DNA of 64,000 bases from JAIEPM01 sp964546815 (GCA_964546815.1 CAZJLR010000017.1:1-64000); one strand, 5' to 3'. Positions 8,866 to 18,807 are shown, numbered from the stretch's first letter. Made by a program: numbers and translations. The notes: generated from the sequence alone by a model not told the origin.

Positions 8866-9389
8866 GTCAGTAGCCGTCCATCAAATCTAGCTCGCTTACA
8901 GTTTTCAATCATAATACAAGTGTTCGCGACCCTTCCTGATTTCGCTCTTACTACATCGGCATTTGCGAGCATTATTGGGCTGCGCTTTGGCGTTGCAGCT
9001 CAATAAAACGGTGCCAAAATTGCTATCAAATGCATCTAGCGAAAGGGACAGGAGAGCTCGCATCTGGGGACTGTAGTGCCTTTCAGCGCATCAAGAAAAT
9101 TCGCATCCAGAGCAAAATCGAGCAGCACCCTCAGACGCCTGTCACGCAATGTTTTCGGGAACATATTACGCAACCAAAACAGAGTCTTGAAAACATTTCT
9201 CAAAAACCTACAACACTGATAACGTCGGCTATGCAGCCATTTTGAGACTTAGCGAGAGCTGAGTGTGACAAAACGCAGCGAAAAACTCGCAGAAAAATTC
9301 GTGCAAAACCAGCTTAATTAATGACAAGAAAGCCGAAAGCAGCTACCTTTATACATCCCTGTGGGGTCGATATTTTTAGAGGAGGCTTC
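8866..9389. other. Divergent intergenic region upstream of zwf
   Basis: No gene is supported in these roughly 520 bases. It should hold the promoters of the acyl-CoA dehydrogenase gene and of the zwf-opcA-pgl operon. A short frame at 9030-9245 has no coding features. Confidence 0.5.
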
Positions 9390-10952
9390 ATGAGCCAGAG
9401 TCCTGTACTGGAAAATCCGCTTAAGGAAGGCATAAGAATTGAGCGAGCCGCTGAACCATGCGCCATGGTTATCTTTGGAGCACATGGTGATTTAACCAAG
9501 CGAAAATTAATTCCGGCACTCTATGCTCTGTTTATCGACGGCTTCTTGCCCAGAGAATTCTGCGTTGTTGGAATGTCTCGCACAAAGATGACTGACGAAG
9601 AATTTCGCAAGATCATGCGCGAATCAATGCAGCATTTTGCGTCGGACATTCCTGTTGAACAAGCAAAATGGGACCGCTTTGAATCTTGCCTCTACTATCT
9701 TCCAGGAAATTTCAACGACAAAGGCGGCTTAGACGGACTTGCCACCAAGCTGCAAGAACTTGGCAAGGTGCACGGCACCAACGGCAATAACCTCTTTTAT
9801 CTTTCGACCTCACCAAGCCTTTATGACCCCATTGTCGACAGACTCGCTGAAAGCGGACTCGTTGAGAGACACCAGGGTAAGGCTTCGATATGGCCGCGCA
9901 TAATTGTCGAAAAGCCATTCGGACGCGACCTAAAGTCAGCACTTGAACTTGACGACCACTTGCATCGAGTATTCGAAGAAAAACAAATTTTCCGCATTGA
10001 CCACTATTTGGGCAAAGAAACAGTACAAAACATTATGGTTCTTCGTTTTGCCAACGGAATTTTCGAACCTCTGTGGAATCGCGAACATATCGACCATGTC
10101 CAGATAACCAACGCAGAGACTATCGGTGTTGAAGGACGCGGAGCCTACTATGAAGAAGCAGGCAACATGCGTGACATGATTCAAAATCATATGCTTCAAC
10201 TGGTTTCACTTGTTGGTATGGAGCCTCCGATTTCCCTTGAAGCAGAAGCAACACGCGACGAGAAAGCGAAAGTTTTGCGTTGCATTCGTCCATTCGACAT
10301 GAGCAAACCAGACGAATATGCAGTAAGAGGACAATACGGAAAAGGCTTTATTGCTGGTCAGGCAGTGCCAGGCTATCGCGAAGAGCCAAACATTGCAGCC
10401 GATTCGCACCGTGAAACTTTCACAGCGATGACTTTGTTTATCGACAATTGGCGTTGGGCAGGAGTGCCATTTTACGTGCGCTCAGGCAAGCGCCTGGCAA
10501 AACAGTTAACCGAAATCTGCGTCCATTTCAAGAAAGCTCCTCATCGTTTATTCAATGAAAGTTTGCAGGGCGCAGCTGAAATAACTGGTCCAAACATTTT
10601 GGTAATGAAGATACAGCCTGACGAAGGAATATCACTGAAGTTTCTCACCAAACAACCAGGCACCACAAACAACTTGCGCTGGTTGAGCATGGATTTCAAC
10701 TACGGTTCGGCATTCGGACAAAGAACACCGACAGCATATGAAAGACTGATTCACGATTGCATCAGTGGAGATGCGACACTCTTCTCTCGTAGCGATGCGG
10801 TACAAGCTTCATGGGCACTAATTAGTCCACTGCTCGAATATTGGGACAAAACACCTCAGCCAGAGTTTCCAAACTATGCTGCAGGCAGTTGGGGTCCTGC
10901 TGAAAGTGACAAACTCACTGCTCAGTTTGATGATGAGTGGAGGTCACTCTAA
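9390..10952 (+). CDS. zwf: Glucose-6-phosphate 1-dehydrogenase
   Basis: Catalyses NADP-dependent oxidation of glucose 6-phosphate to 6-phosphogluconolactone, the entry to the oxidative pentose phosphate path. The 520 residues match family length. The dinucleotide motif is GAHGDLTKRKL (30-40), with His where GASGDL is usual. The active-site signature RIDHYLGKE is at 202-210, and EKPFG is at 174-178. I chose ATG 9390 because AGAGGAGG lies 5 nt upstream; the frame is open to 9321. The stop overlaps the opcA start (TAATG). Confidence 0.96.
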   Translation: MSQSPVLENPLKEGIRIERAAEPCAMVIFGAHGDLTKRKLIPALYALFIDGFLPREFCVVGMSRTKMTDEEFRKIMRESMQHFASDIPVEQAKWDRFESCLYYLPGNFNDKGGLDGLATKLQELGKVHGTNGNNLFYLSTSPSLYDPIVDRLAESGLVERHQGKASIWPRIIVEKPFGRDLKSALELDDHLHRVFEEKQIFRIDHYLGKETVQNIMVLRFANGIFEPLWNREHIDHVQITNAETIGVEGRGAYYEEAGNMRDMIQNHMLQLVSLVGMEPPISLEAEATRDEKAKVLRCIRPFDMSKPDEYAVRGQYGKGFIAGQAVPGYREEPNIAADSHRETFTAMTLFIDNWRWAGVPFYVRSGKRLAKQLTEICVHFKKAPHRLFNESLQGAAEITGPNILVMKIQPDEGISLKFLTKQPGTTNNLRWLSMDFNYGSAFGQRTPTAYERLIHDCISGDATLFSRSDAVQASWALISPLLEYWDKTPQPEFPNYAAGSWGPAESDKLTAQFDDEWRSL

Positions 10953-12127
10953 TGAGTTCAGCCACCACAAGCGGTACAGACAACGCACAATCTTTTTTAG
11001 AAGGCAAGTCAGCTCAAGTTGACGTGCGCAAAATCGAAGCAGAGCTGAGTCGTCTTTGGACACAAGTCTCAGGAACCGGCACTGATGACCCACAAGTAAT
11101 CAGGGCATGTTCAAGCAACTTGATTTTGTATACAGAAAGAGAAGACGCTGAAGTATTCGACGCTAACTTGCTAGATGCCATCGTTCTAGCTCATCCGGCA
11201 CGTGCCATTTTGGCGATCAACCGTCCAGCTGAGGCAAAGAAACTTGAAGCCTGGGTATCAGCTCGATGCCACCTGGCTGGCGGCTCGAAAACAAAACAAA
11301 TTTGCTCTGAGCAAATTATGGTCTTGGCCGAAGGAACCTTGCAAGAAGAGTTGGTTAGCGTTATTGAATCACTCGTCCTGGGTGATTTGCCTATCTTTTT
11401 ATGGTGGACAACAAGCGACCTTTCAGGTGACAAAATTGGCACTTTCCTTGCTTCGTGCGGGCGCTTGATTGTAGATTCACAGCTGGCACCATACAGTTTC
11501 AGATTCCTCAGACAACTTCACCAAATTGTCGATAGCACATCAGGTGCGATTGCGGTTTCAGATCTCAATTGGCGCAGATTGCTCGGCATTCGCTCAGCCA
11601 TCGCCGAAGAATTCGAAAGAAAACCATTTTCTATCGCAGGCTTGAGCCAAATCAGCAAGGTGCACATTTCATCTTGCGGACAAGACCTTCAAGAAGACGA
11701 GTGTTCATTGCAAGCTTTGCTTTTGCTAGGCTGGCTTGCTAGCCGCCTTTCATGGGACCCAATTTCTCTAACCAAAGAAAAAGGGCAGAGCACAATTGCA
11801 ATTTTTGAAAGAGAAGAACAAAAGATAGAAGTTAAATTCACCACTACTTCATTAGATCACGTTTCAGCAGGATCGGTTTTCGAAGTAGAGATTGAAACAA
11901 TTGGCGGGCAAGTTCTGCGCATTTCTCGCGACCCTGCCGGTGAAGAAGGCTCACTTGTAGTAATCGTGAAAGAACAAGATAAGCGTATTCGCGAATTAAT
12001 GGCCGATGACAATGACCTCGATAGAGAGCATCTCATGGGCTATGAACTTGAAACTCAAAAAGCAGACAAAGTATTTGCCGAATCACTTGAAAAAGCATTC
12101 GATCTTGTTCATTTGCTCGAAGAATAA
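10952..12127 (+). CDS. opcA: Glucose-6-phosphate dehydrogenase assembly/activator protein OpcA
   Basis: OpcA is needed for assembly and redox control of glucose-6-phosphate dehydrogenase in cyanobacteria and is otherwise common mainly in Actinobacteria. The 391-residue product has the typical core (VRACSSNLILYTER-like, LPIFLWWTTSDL, LNWRRLLGIR). The ATG at 10952 overlaps the zwf stop, with GGAGG upstream, implying coupled translation. Retention in a genome with no photosynthesis genes in view supports a cyanobacterial ancestry. It forms an operon with zwf and pgl. Confidence 0.92.
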   Translation: MSSATTSGTDNAQSFLEGKSAQVDVRKIEAELSRLWTQVSGTGTDDPQVIRACSSNLILYTEREDAEVFDANLLDAIVLAHPARAILAINRPAEAKKLEAWVSARCHLAGGSKTKQICSEQIMVLAEGTLQEELVSVIESLVLGDLPIFLWWTTSDLSGDKIGTFLASCGRLIVDSQLAPYSFRFLRQLHQIVDSTSGAIAVSDLNWRRLLGIRSAIAEEFERKPFSIAGLSQISKVHISSCGQDLQEDECSLQALLLLGWLASRLSWDPISLTKEKGQSTIAIFEREEQKIEVKFTTTSLDHVSAGSVFEVEIETIGGQVLRISRDPAGEEGSLVVIVKEQDKRIRELMADDNDLDREHLMGYELETQKADKVFAESLEKAFDLVHLLEE

Positions 12128-12139
12128 GGAAAACAATTC

Positions 12140-12889
12140 ATGAAAACAGACCTGGAAAGCAAAGAATTGATTCTTTGCCAGGATAAAGAAGATCTCGCAG
12201 ACAAAGCAGCCAGATCAATGCAAAAAATTGTATCCGAGGTGTTGAGCAAACAAGAAATCTGCAACATCGCATTGTCAGGCGGCTCCACACCAAAGTTGCT
12301 CTATGAAAGACTTTTGAGAGATGATCTCAAAGACACTATTGAGTGGAGCAAGATTGCATTTTACGTAAGCGACGAGCGCTGTGTTGAGCACGACAGCGCT
12401 GATAGCAATTACGGCAACGCATATAGAGAGTTATTGCAGCCGCTAAAACTTGCAAAAGATAACCTTCACCCCACTGAAGGTCAGTCCAAAGATGCTGACA
12501 AAAGTGCTACCGATTACGAAAATGCCATTCGAAAAAATGTAAAAGCAGGAAGCAACGGCTTGCCACGTTTTGACATTGTGTTTTTAGGCATGGGTCCCGA
12601 TGGACACACAGCTTCATTGTTTCCCGGAACAACAGGGCTAAGCGAAGAAAAAAAATTAGTCATCAAAAACCATGTAGATAAAGTGAAAGCAGATCGCATC
12701 ACTTTTACTTTTCCACTTATTAACAGCGCCGCAAATGTGATGTTTTTGGTGGCAGGTGAAGATAAGGCTGAAGTTCTCGCAGAAGTCATGGCCAACGCCG
12801 GCAAATACCCCAGCGAAAACGTAAAACCACAGTCGGGCAAACTCACCTGGTTTGTAGAACGCAGCGCCGCCAGCAAACTAAACCTCTAA
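12140..12889 (+). CDS. pgl: 6-phosphogluconolactonase
   Basis: Hydrolyses the lactone made by Zwf to 6-phosphogluconate. The 249 residues carry the sugar-isomerase-like fold with ALSGGSTP (44-51), SDER and GMGPDGHTASLFP, all diagnostic of the NagB/DevB family. It starts 12 nt after opcA, so the three genes form one operon covering both steps of the path plus the activator. 6-Phosphogluconate dehydrogenase is not in the window. Confidence 0.95.
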   Translation: MKTDLESKELILCQDKEDLADKAARSMQKIVSEVLSKQEICNIALSGGSTPKLLYERLLRDDLKDTIEWSKIAFYVSDERCVEHDSADSNYGNAYRELLQPLKLAKDNLHPTEGQSKDADKSATDYENAIRKNVKAGSNGLPRFDIVFLGMGPDGHTASLFPGTTGLSEEKKLVIKNHVDKVKADRITFTFPLINSAANVMFLVAGEDKAEVLAEVMANAGKYPSENVKPQSGKLTWFVERSAASKLNL

Positions 12890-13201
12890 TATTCGCCTTG
12901 TGGATCCGGCTCCGCAACCACGGGGATCCGTATGGGTAACCGCACGATTTTGCAGGGGCGACGCCATGGATACTGCTGGCGAACTCGAATGTTTAGCGAA
13001 GCCGGCACAATATGGACTCTAGCTTGAAGGGCGGCAGCCCTGGGGGCGCAGGCTTCCAGCCTGCTTCGGGAAGCTATTGGCGAAGAAGCAGGCAAGGATG
13101 CCTGCGCCCCCAGGTGGAACGCTCTTAGCTCATATCATCGAACTTGATTCGGCTCCACTTTAGTTCGCCAGCAGTATCCCATGCGTCGCTCTACAAATAT
13201 C
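12890..13201. repeat. Cluster of dispersed palindromic repeats
   Basis: The 312-bp gap between two converging genes is made of repeat-like DNA. At 13039-13053 and 13100-13114 a perfect 15-bp inverted repeat (CCTGGGGGCGCAGGC) closes a composite structure. Inside it are two smaller hairpins around GCAGGC/GCCTGC. Part of the sequence recurs at 35-66 and 62598-62630. Near 12954 GGGGCGACGC resembles the element at 25749. Likely non-coding REP-type elements that may also end transcription. Confidence 0.8.
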
Positions 13202-14386
13202 TTAAAGACTGCGGACGAATTTGGCGATTCGTTCTAGGGCTAGATTTATGTTGTGCACGCTTGTGGCATAAGAGCAGCGGATATATGATGCGCCGGCGGC
13301 ACCGAATGCAGTACCTGGTACTACGGCGACGTGCTGGTCGAAAAGTAGTTTTTCAGCAAAGTCTTCGCAGCTCAATCCTGTGCTGGCAATGCTGGGAAAA
13401 GCATAAAATGCACCTTTTGGAGCATGACAGCTAAGTCCCATTTCATTGAGTCCATCTACAATTAAATTACGACGCTGATTGTATTGTTGCACCATGTCTT
13501 GAACAGCCGCTTCCCCGTGCATCAGCGCATCTAATGCAGCTTTCTGCCCAGCAACTGGAGCGCACAACATGGTGTACGAGTGAATTTTCATCATTGCGGT
13601 GATGACATCTTTCGGCGCACAGGCATAACCAATACGCCACCCAGTCATCGCATATGACTTAGAAAAACCATTTAGCAATATTGTTCGCTCAAAAGCATCT
13701 TTCAAAGCAGCGACACAATTATGTTGCCCTTCATATATAAGGCGATCGTAAATCTCGTCACTAATCAAAAACAGATTGTGTTGCTTTGCGTAGTTCACCA
13801 GGCGCTGAAGCTCGCTTGCATCCATGGTGCCGCCCGTTGGATTTGACGGATAACCAAGCAGAATTGCTTTTAGCTTTTTAGTGCGAACCTTTTCGATTGA
13901 TTCAACAGTTACGCCAAATCCGTTCTCAGCAACGGTTTCAACCACGATGGGCACACCGCCGGCCAGGCTAACGCATGGTTTGTATGAGACATAAGAAGGT
14001 TCGGGAACGATTACTTCGTCGCCGGGATCTAACACAGACCGCATCGCAAGATCTAATGCTTCAGAAACTCCAACTGTCACCAAGATCTCATTATCTGGGT
14101 TGTATTCGACAGAATACAGCCCCTTCAGGTGCCTGGCGATGGCGCGGCGCAACTCAATCAACCCGTAATTAGAACTGTAGGTTGTCTGCCCACGTTCTAT
14201 AGAATAGATTGCGGCTTCTCTAATTGACCATGGTGTTGCAAAATCAGGTTCTCCCACTCCGAGCGATACCACATCGTGCATGCTTGCAGCAATGTCGAAA
14301 AATCGCCTGATACCAGAAGGCGGCAACTCTTGCACAGCTTTGGCAAGCGGCGGATGACCGGAGATTTTACCTGTTTCCATTGTCAC
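13202..14386 (-). CDS. Class I/II aminotransferase (PLP-dependent)
   Basis: A fold-type I aminotransferase of 394 residues, probably acting on alanine, aspartate or aromatic amino acids. The Schiff-base lysine is Lys243 in NGFSKSYAMTGWRIGY. Other motifs are GVGEPDF near the N-terminus, YPSNPTGG (179-186), the DEIYDRLIY strand and a C-terminal Arg (YIRCSYA) for the substrate carboxylate. The start overlaps the end of the upstream Lrp-type regulator gene, so both are co-transcribed and the regulator probably controls this enzyme. Substrate cannot be read from sequence. Confidence 0.92.
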   Translation of the reverse strand: MTMETGKISGHPPLAKAVQELPPSGIRRFFDIAASMHDVVSLGVGEPDFATPWSIREAAIYSIERGQTTYSSNYGLIELRRAIARHLKGLYSVEYNPDNEILVTVGVSEALDLAMRSVLDPGDEVIVPEPSYVSYKPCVSLAGGVPIVVETVAENGFGVTVESIEKVRTKKLKAILLGYPSNPTGGTMDASELQRLVNYAKQHNLFLISDEIYDRLIYEGQHNCVAALKDAFERTILLNGFSKSYAMTGWRIGYACAPKDVITAMMKIHSYTMLCAPVAGQKAALDALMHGEAAVQDMVQQYNQRRNLIVDGLNEMGLSCHAPKGAFYAFPSIASTGLSCEDFAEKLLFDQHVAVVPGTAFGAAGASYIRCSYATSVHNINLALERIAKFVRSL

Positions 14387-14877
14387 GGCGTCACAAGCAA
14401 CCTGTTGTCTTCATCAGCATCAACGAATAGATCGTTATCTTCTTTATAGCGCCGCATCATAAAGTGAGTTTCAGTGCCGCGCACTCCATCAATGGTGGCG
14501 AGCTTTTCAGCCACAAATCTTCCAAGTTCGCGCAAATCTTGTCCTTGCACCAAAACTCGCAAATCATTATTTCCAGAAACCAGCCATACGCTTTTCACTT
14601 CTGGAAAGCGAGATATGCGATTGGCTACTGCGTCGAAACCGACCTCGCGGGCAGGTGCCACTTTTACATCAATAAAAGCGATAACCTTTTCGACACCGGC
14701 CTTTTCCCAATCGATAATGGTTTTGTATCGTTTGATGATTCCATCTTTCTCATATTGAGCGATTGCAGCTTGCACGTCTTCTAACTTACGTCCAAGCATT
14801 TTCGCAATTTGCTCAACGGGCATTCTGGCGTCGCGGCTCAGAATGGTCAATATTTCGCATGGTTTTTCGGTAGACAT
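14383..14877 (-). CDS. Lrp/AsnC-family transcriptional regulator
   Basis: A 164-residue regulator with an N-terminal winged helix (LSRDARMPVEQIAKMLGRKLEDVQAAIA region) and a C-terminal RAM-type ligand domain (KVIAFIDVKVAP, SVWLVSGNNDLRVLV). Lrp-type proteins sense amino acids. The gene overlaps the aminotransferase by 4 nt, so that gene is its likely target or co-regulated partner. ATG 14877 is preferred over the in-frame GTG at 14895. The pair resembles other regulator-aminotransferase pairs in bacteria. Confidence 0.88.
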   Translation of the reverse strand: MSTEKPCEILTILSRDARMPVEQIAKMLGRKLEDVQAAIAQYEKDGIIKRYKTIIDWEKAGVEKVIAFIDVKVAPAREVGFDAVANRISRFPEVKSVWLVSGNNDLRVLVQGQDLRELGRFVAEKLATIDGVRGTETHFMMRRYKEDNDLFVDADEDNRLLVTP

Positions 14878-14970
14878 AGAGAAATAGTTTATCACGAAGC
14901 CAAATTGGCCTCACGGATTCCTCACAAACGAGGAGTAAGTTGTCTTAGTCAATTCAGTTCGGAGCTTATT

Positions 14971-15432
14971 ATGAACGTACTTCAAGTGAGAATGCTGCTC
15001 TGCGCGGGCGTTTCCGTGTTTGTCGGCGGCAGCCTGGGGCTTTCTGCTAAGGCTCAAAGCTCTCCACAAATGAGTATTTCTGGTCCTATTCATGTGCACC
15101 ACCGCAGACACCACTCGACAACCCTGACTAGCGACACATTTACATCAGTAGACAACGATGGGCGCGATCCCCTTAAAGAGAAAGCCTGCATACTTGAAAC
15201 CAAAATCATGAAGCTTGACAGGGACATAACTGCGAGTTTAGAGAAAATAACCCAACTCGAAATATTCCAGTCGCAAGACAAAGCAAATCCGCTCAAAAAT
15301 GCCGAAGCCATCGAAATCGAAAGAGAAAGCTTAGATCAGAAAGAAGATGAGCTTTCAGAGGTACTCAAAGAGCAGGAAGTCATTCACACTCAAATAGCCG
15401 CACGCACTAACGAGAATTCTCAAAACATGTAG
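14971..15432 (+). CDS. Exported coiled-coil protein, unknown function
   Basis: A 153-residue protein with a signal peptide (MNVLQVRMLLCAGVSVFVGG, cleavage near SAKA-QSS), a His-rich stretch (HVHHRRHHS) and a coiled coil of about 90 residues. ATG 14971 has GGAG 7 nt upstream; the longer frame from 14809 overlaps the regulator gene and is unlikely. The family is not recognised. The His cluster could bind metal, but this is only suggestive. Confidence 0.7.
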   Translation: MNVLQVRMLLCAGVSVFVGGSLGLSAKAQSSPQMSISGPIHVHHRRHHSTTLTSDTFTSVDNDGRDPLKEKACILETKIMKLDRDITASLEKITQLEIFQSQDKANPLKNAEAIEIERESLDQKEDELSEVLKEQEVIHTQIAARTNENSQNM

Positions 15433-15580
15433 TTTTTCAGATCAGCAATTTTACACAAATTGTAGGAATGCTTACATAATAAAGGCGTGATTCAGCCTGC
15501 TTATCAAGCTTACGGCAATCCGTTCGATCTATACTGTAAAACTGTATCCCGGTTTGTATAGTGACAGCGCTGTGCCTCCT

Positions 15581-16414
15581 ATGTGGCAGTTCAATTTTGC
15601 GGCAGTTTCAAAATACTCGGCAGACAAATCCGCTAAAGCCGGCGCGGCAATTTTCTTGGCATTTTGCATTCTGGCACTTGCTTCATTTCAGCCTGGACGC
15701 GCAATACACACGAGGGCTGTTAATCTGCCCAGCCTCATTTTGTGGTCATGGACACACAATGACGATCTGCGCTTTGTAAATGCAAGCGATACTGCTATCG
15801 CATTTTACGCAGGAACAATAGTTCTTGGCTATGAAACTGCAAATCTACAGGGCAGAAAAAACTCGCTGCTAAACAATAAAAATGTGCTCTGCTTTCCTGT
15901 TTTTCGTATCGAAAAGGCACACGGAAAGCTTGCAGCATCGGCCACATCGCGAAACAGAGCCGCTGAGATCATTCAATCATATATTGCGTCACATCCATCT
16001 AAAATTGTTCAGATTGATTTTGATGCTGATAGTACAGACAGAAATTCATATTTGATATTTTTGCAAGACCTTAGAAAGCGCTTGCCTAAAGGGACAATGC
16101 TTTCGGTGACAGCACTTGCCTCATGGTGTCTCGACGACAAATGGTTGCAGTCAGCACCAATTGATGAAAGCGTCGCCATGATGTTTAGCATGGGGCAGGG
16201 TCAAAAAGATGCCCTCGGATTGCTGTCAAAGCGAAAGCTTGATAGTGGCGGCGCTTATCGGCAAAGCTTAGGAATGTCTATCAGCGAAGAAAATACAAAC
16301 GAAAAATTGAAAGAATCAAATTGTTTTGCTAACAAACACATTTATGCGTTCAGCTCCTTGGGCTGGACAAAAGAACGCTATGACCGATTGCGCCACGAGG
16401 TTGGATACCGATGA
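15581..16414 (+). CDS. DUF3142 domain protein, membrane-anchored or exported
   Basis: The product (about 277 residues) has an N-terminal hydrophobic segment (AGAAIFLAFCILALASF) and the DUF3142 core: VQIDFDADSTDRNSYLIFL, then LPKGTMLSVTALASWC and DESVAMMFSMGQG. The core looks like a TIM-barrel sugar-binding fold; its biochemical role is not established. The start is uncertain (ATG 15581, or TTG 15554). The stop overlaps the next gene's start (ATGA), and the pairing with a large exported protein suggests one system. Confidence 0.8.
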   Translation: MWQFNFAAVSKYSADKSAKAGAAIFLAFCILALASFQPGRAIHTRAVNLPSLILWSWTHNDDLRFVNASDTAIAFYAGTIVLGYETANLQGRKNSLLNNKNVLCFPVFRIEKAHGKLAASATSRNRAAEIIQSYIASHPSKIVQIDFDADSTDRNSYLIFLQDLRKRLPKGTMLSVTALASWCLDDKWLQSAPIDESVAMMFSMGQGQKDALGLLSKRKLDSGGAYRQSLGMSISEENTNEKLKESNCFANKHIYAFSSLGWTKERYDRLRHEVGYR

Positions 16415-18807
16415 AAACACAAGCAAAGCAAGCCACATCACTCTTGGTGGCTTTCTCAATTTTACTGGCAACGAATACTCCAGCTTTGTCTTGTGCGCCA
16501 AACTGGCCTATTGCGATAATGGTAAACGGTGTTCACCCAGACCTTTCGCTAAAACTTTTTGCAGCAGGCAAACTCGGTGTGATTCAAGCCGGATGGGCAA
16601 AGTCATACCTGATTGTTTGCTATCGCTATCTAAAAGGAATACCATTAGACGCGAACGAGCAAGCAAGCATTGTGAGTCTCTGGGATAAGAGACTTGATGG
16701 GATGAGACTTTATCAGGATGATACCGCGCCTGATAATTGTCTCAATTACTTGAAACTCAGAGCAAAAACCCTGGGTATTAAAACGAAACCGGATGCGCAG
16801 CGCTGGGATTTCGAATACGACTCAAGAATAAGTGAATCTGCTTTTGGCACTGCTTACACGTCGCTCAAGAACTTGATCAAAACATTCGGCGAAAAAAGTC
16901 CAGAAGTAAAAGACTGGTTGAAAGCTCAAGACAATCTATTTGGCATCAACCCAAGCAGAGCGCTAGCAGACGTACAAAACGCTCCAGCAAACGCACCAGA
17001 TATTGCCAGGGCTTATCGAAAATATCAACTTGCTGCGCATAGCTTTTACGCCAACGACATGGACGCAGCAAAGAAAGGATTTGAATCACTTGCCCTTGAA
17101 GGTCGCGCATATTTGACAGACCTCGCCTGGTATATGGCTGCCAGGGCAAGCGCCACGGGTGCTCTCGACGGCGGCGACAGCGATGAGTGCGCCGCAGCTT
17201 TGAGTTATATAAAGAACCTGATTAAGAAATATCCTTCCAACAAATATAAAAGCGATCTGGAAGACCTCTGTCAAATGATGCGCTACAACGAACAGATGCA
17301 GCCTCAATCGATAAAAGAGCTTATCACTGCAATTACAAAAGCACACTGCTACAGGTTTGGTCAGGATGTCGGCGACCTCACTTATATGTTGGATGAAGGC
17401 AGCGAAAACAAAGTCAGCACAGACACAGATCAGCCGGATAAAAGCAAAGCTAAACCAGCCACAGACAGCACGGGCAAGTTTAAGAACTCCGATTATGAGC
17501 TAAGTGATTGGCTTGCCACGATTCAACAACCTGATGCTTTCTGGGATTATTTGAGCAAGGAAGAACAGAAAAAACTTGAGGAAGAAAGACTTGCACAAGC
17601 CAAGCACGCGCTGGAAATGTGGCACAAGACACACTCTACACTCTGGCTTGTAGCTGCTATTTCGACCAACAGACTTTCATGCAAGAAAAATCCAGACTTG
17701 TTTAAGGCAGCTCAGAGCTTAAGCCCAAATTCACCGGCATATCTCACAGCTACTTGTTATGTGGCAGATGCATTATTGCAGGCAAACAAAAAAGCTGAGG
17801 CACACAAACTAATCGTCAACATTCTATCGAAAAAAGATTTGCCACCGTCTGCGCGAAATCTTTTCATGACGCTTAGAATAGCCGCCAGTCAAAACCTCGG
17901 TGAATATTTGCAGAGTGTCTCGCAGTGTCCATCCACAGTAACTTTTGACATGGACGGAACACAATTACCGACTAACTGGTTTGATCTCGAGAAAAAATCG
18001 CAGTACTTTGCGGACGCATGCACAATAGTCGATATTCAATCAGACGATTTGGATCTAAACCTTCCATACGAAAGTTTACTAGCCTGGGCAAAAGACAAAA
18101 ACGTAGCAAAGTCTTTAAGGTCAAGACTTATCAGAGCCGCATGGATGCGAGCAAAAGTGTTGGGGCTGGACAGCGGGCTCGATGACGAGCTGGCACAAGC
18201 TTACCCGGTAATGAAAAAATATGTGCTTGCATATAAAAATGCAGCCCCCGGTGCAGAAAAGAATTTTGCCCTGGCAAGACTTGCATTACACAATTACGGG
18301 ATGAGCCCTTACATTGGCGGCTCAGTAGAACGTCACGGCGAAGCAATTGAGGTGTTCGACTATTACAACGACAACTTTTGGCTGCCTAAGGAAGTTCCCG
18401 GTGCAAAGAAGCCGCCTCAAGACCCCGATTCATATGACGAAAAAGCAAACACGATGTCCGAGTGTTATAGGCTCGGTGCTAACGGCACAGGAGCAATGAT
18501 CAAGTCATACAGTGCACCATTCGTGACTAAACTGCTAAGCGCGGCAGAAAAGAAACAAGTCAGCGAAGAACAAAAGCTCATTTGGAAAAATCATCCTTCT
18601 AAGCTTTTCGGTGATGCGGTTTTCGAATGGGCAAAAACCCATCCGAAAGATGCTGATGTACCAGAATTACTTTATAGAGTATGCAGATTACCGAAATGGT
18701 GCGGACTGACAACAACAGGTTCTACCTATTCTCATAAAGCCTACAACATCCTGCATTCGCAGTATCCGAGAAACCAATGGACTCAAAAGGCTGTGTGCTG
18801 GTATTGA
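16411..18807 (+). CDS. Large exported helical protein, partner of DUF3142
   Basis: A 798-residue protein with a signal peptide (MKTQAKQATSLLVAFSILLA, cleavage near ALS-CAP) and then an almost all-helical body with TPR-like hairpins (for example FYANDMDAAKKGFESLALEG, YLTATCYVADALLQANKKAE). Paired Cys suggest disulfides outside the cytoplasm. A Lys/Asp-rich linker lies around residues 330-360. Translation is coupled to the DUF3142 gene. I know of similar DUF3142/large-TPR pairs, but no function is established. Confidence 0.75.
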   Translation: MKTQAKQATSLLVAFSILLATNTPALSCAPNWPIAIMVNGVHPDLSLKLFAAGKLGVIQAGWAKSYLIVCYRYLKGIPLDANEQASIVSLWDKRLDGMRLYQDDTAPDNCLNYLKLRAKTLGIKTKPDAQRWDFEYDSRISESAFGTAYTSLKNLIKTFGEKSPEVKDWLKAQDNLFGINPSRALADVQNAPANAPDIARAYRKYQLAAHSFYANDMDAAKKGFESLALEGRAYLTDLAWYMAARASATGALDGGDSDECAAALSYIKNLIKKYPSNKYKSDLEDLCQMMRYNEQMQPQSIKELITAITKAHCYRFGQDVGDLTYMLDEGSENKVSTDTDQPDKSKAKPATDSTGKFKNSDYELSDWLATIQQPDAFWDYLSKEEQKKLEEERLAQAKHALEMWHKTHSTLWLVAAISTNRLSCKKNPDLFKAAQSLSPNSPAYLTATCYVADALLQANKKAEAHKLIVNILSKKDLPPSARNLFMTLRIAASQNLGEYLQSVSQCPSTVTFDMDGTQLPTNWFDLEKKSQYFADACTIVDIQSDDLDLNLPYESLLAWAKDKNVAKSLRSRLIRAAWMRAKVLGLDSGLDDELAQAYPVMKKYVLAYKNAAPGAEKNFALARLALHNYGMSPYIGGSVERHGEAIEVFDYYNDNFWLPKEVPGAKKPPQDPDSYDEKANTMSECYRLGANGTGAMIKSYSAPFVTKLLSAAEKKQVSEEQKLIWKNHPSKLFGDAVFEWAKTHPKDADVPELLYRVCRLPKWCGLTTTGSTYSHKAYNILHSQYPRNQWTQKAVCWY

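Noticed and set aside
12886..13095. 69-codon ORF on the minus strand
   Set aside because: It is made of dispersed repeat sequence.
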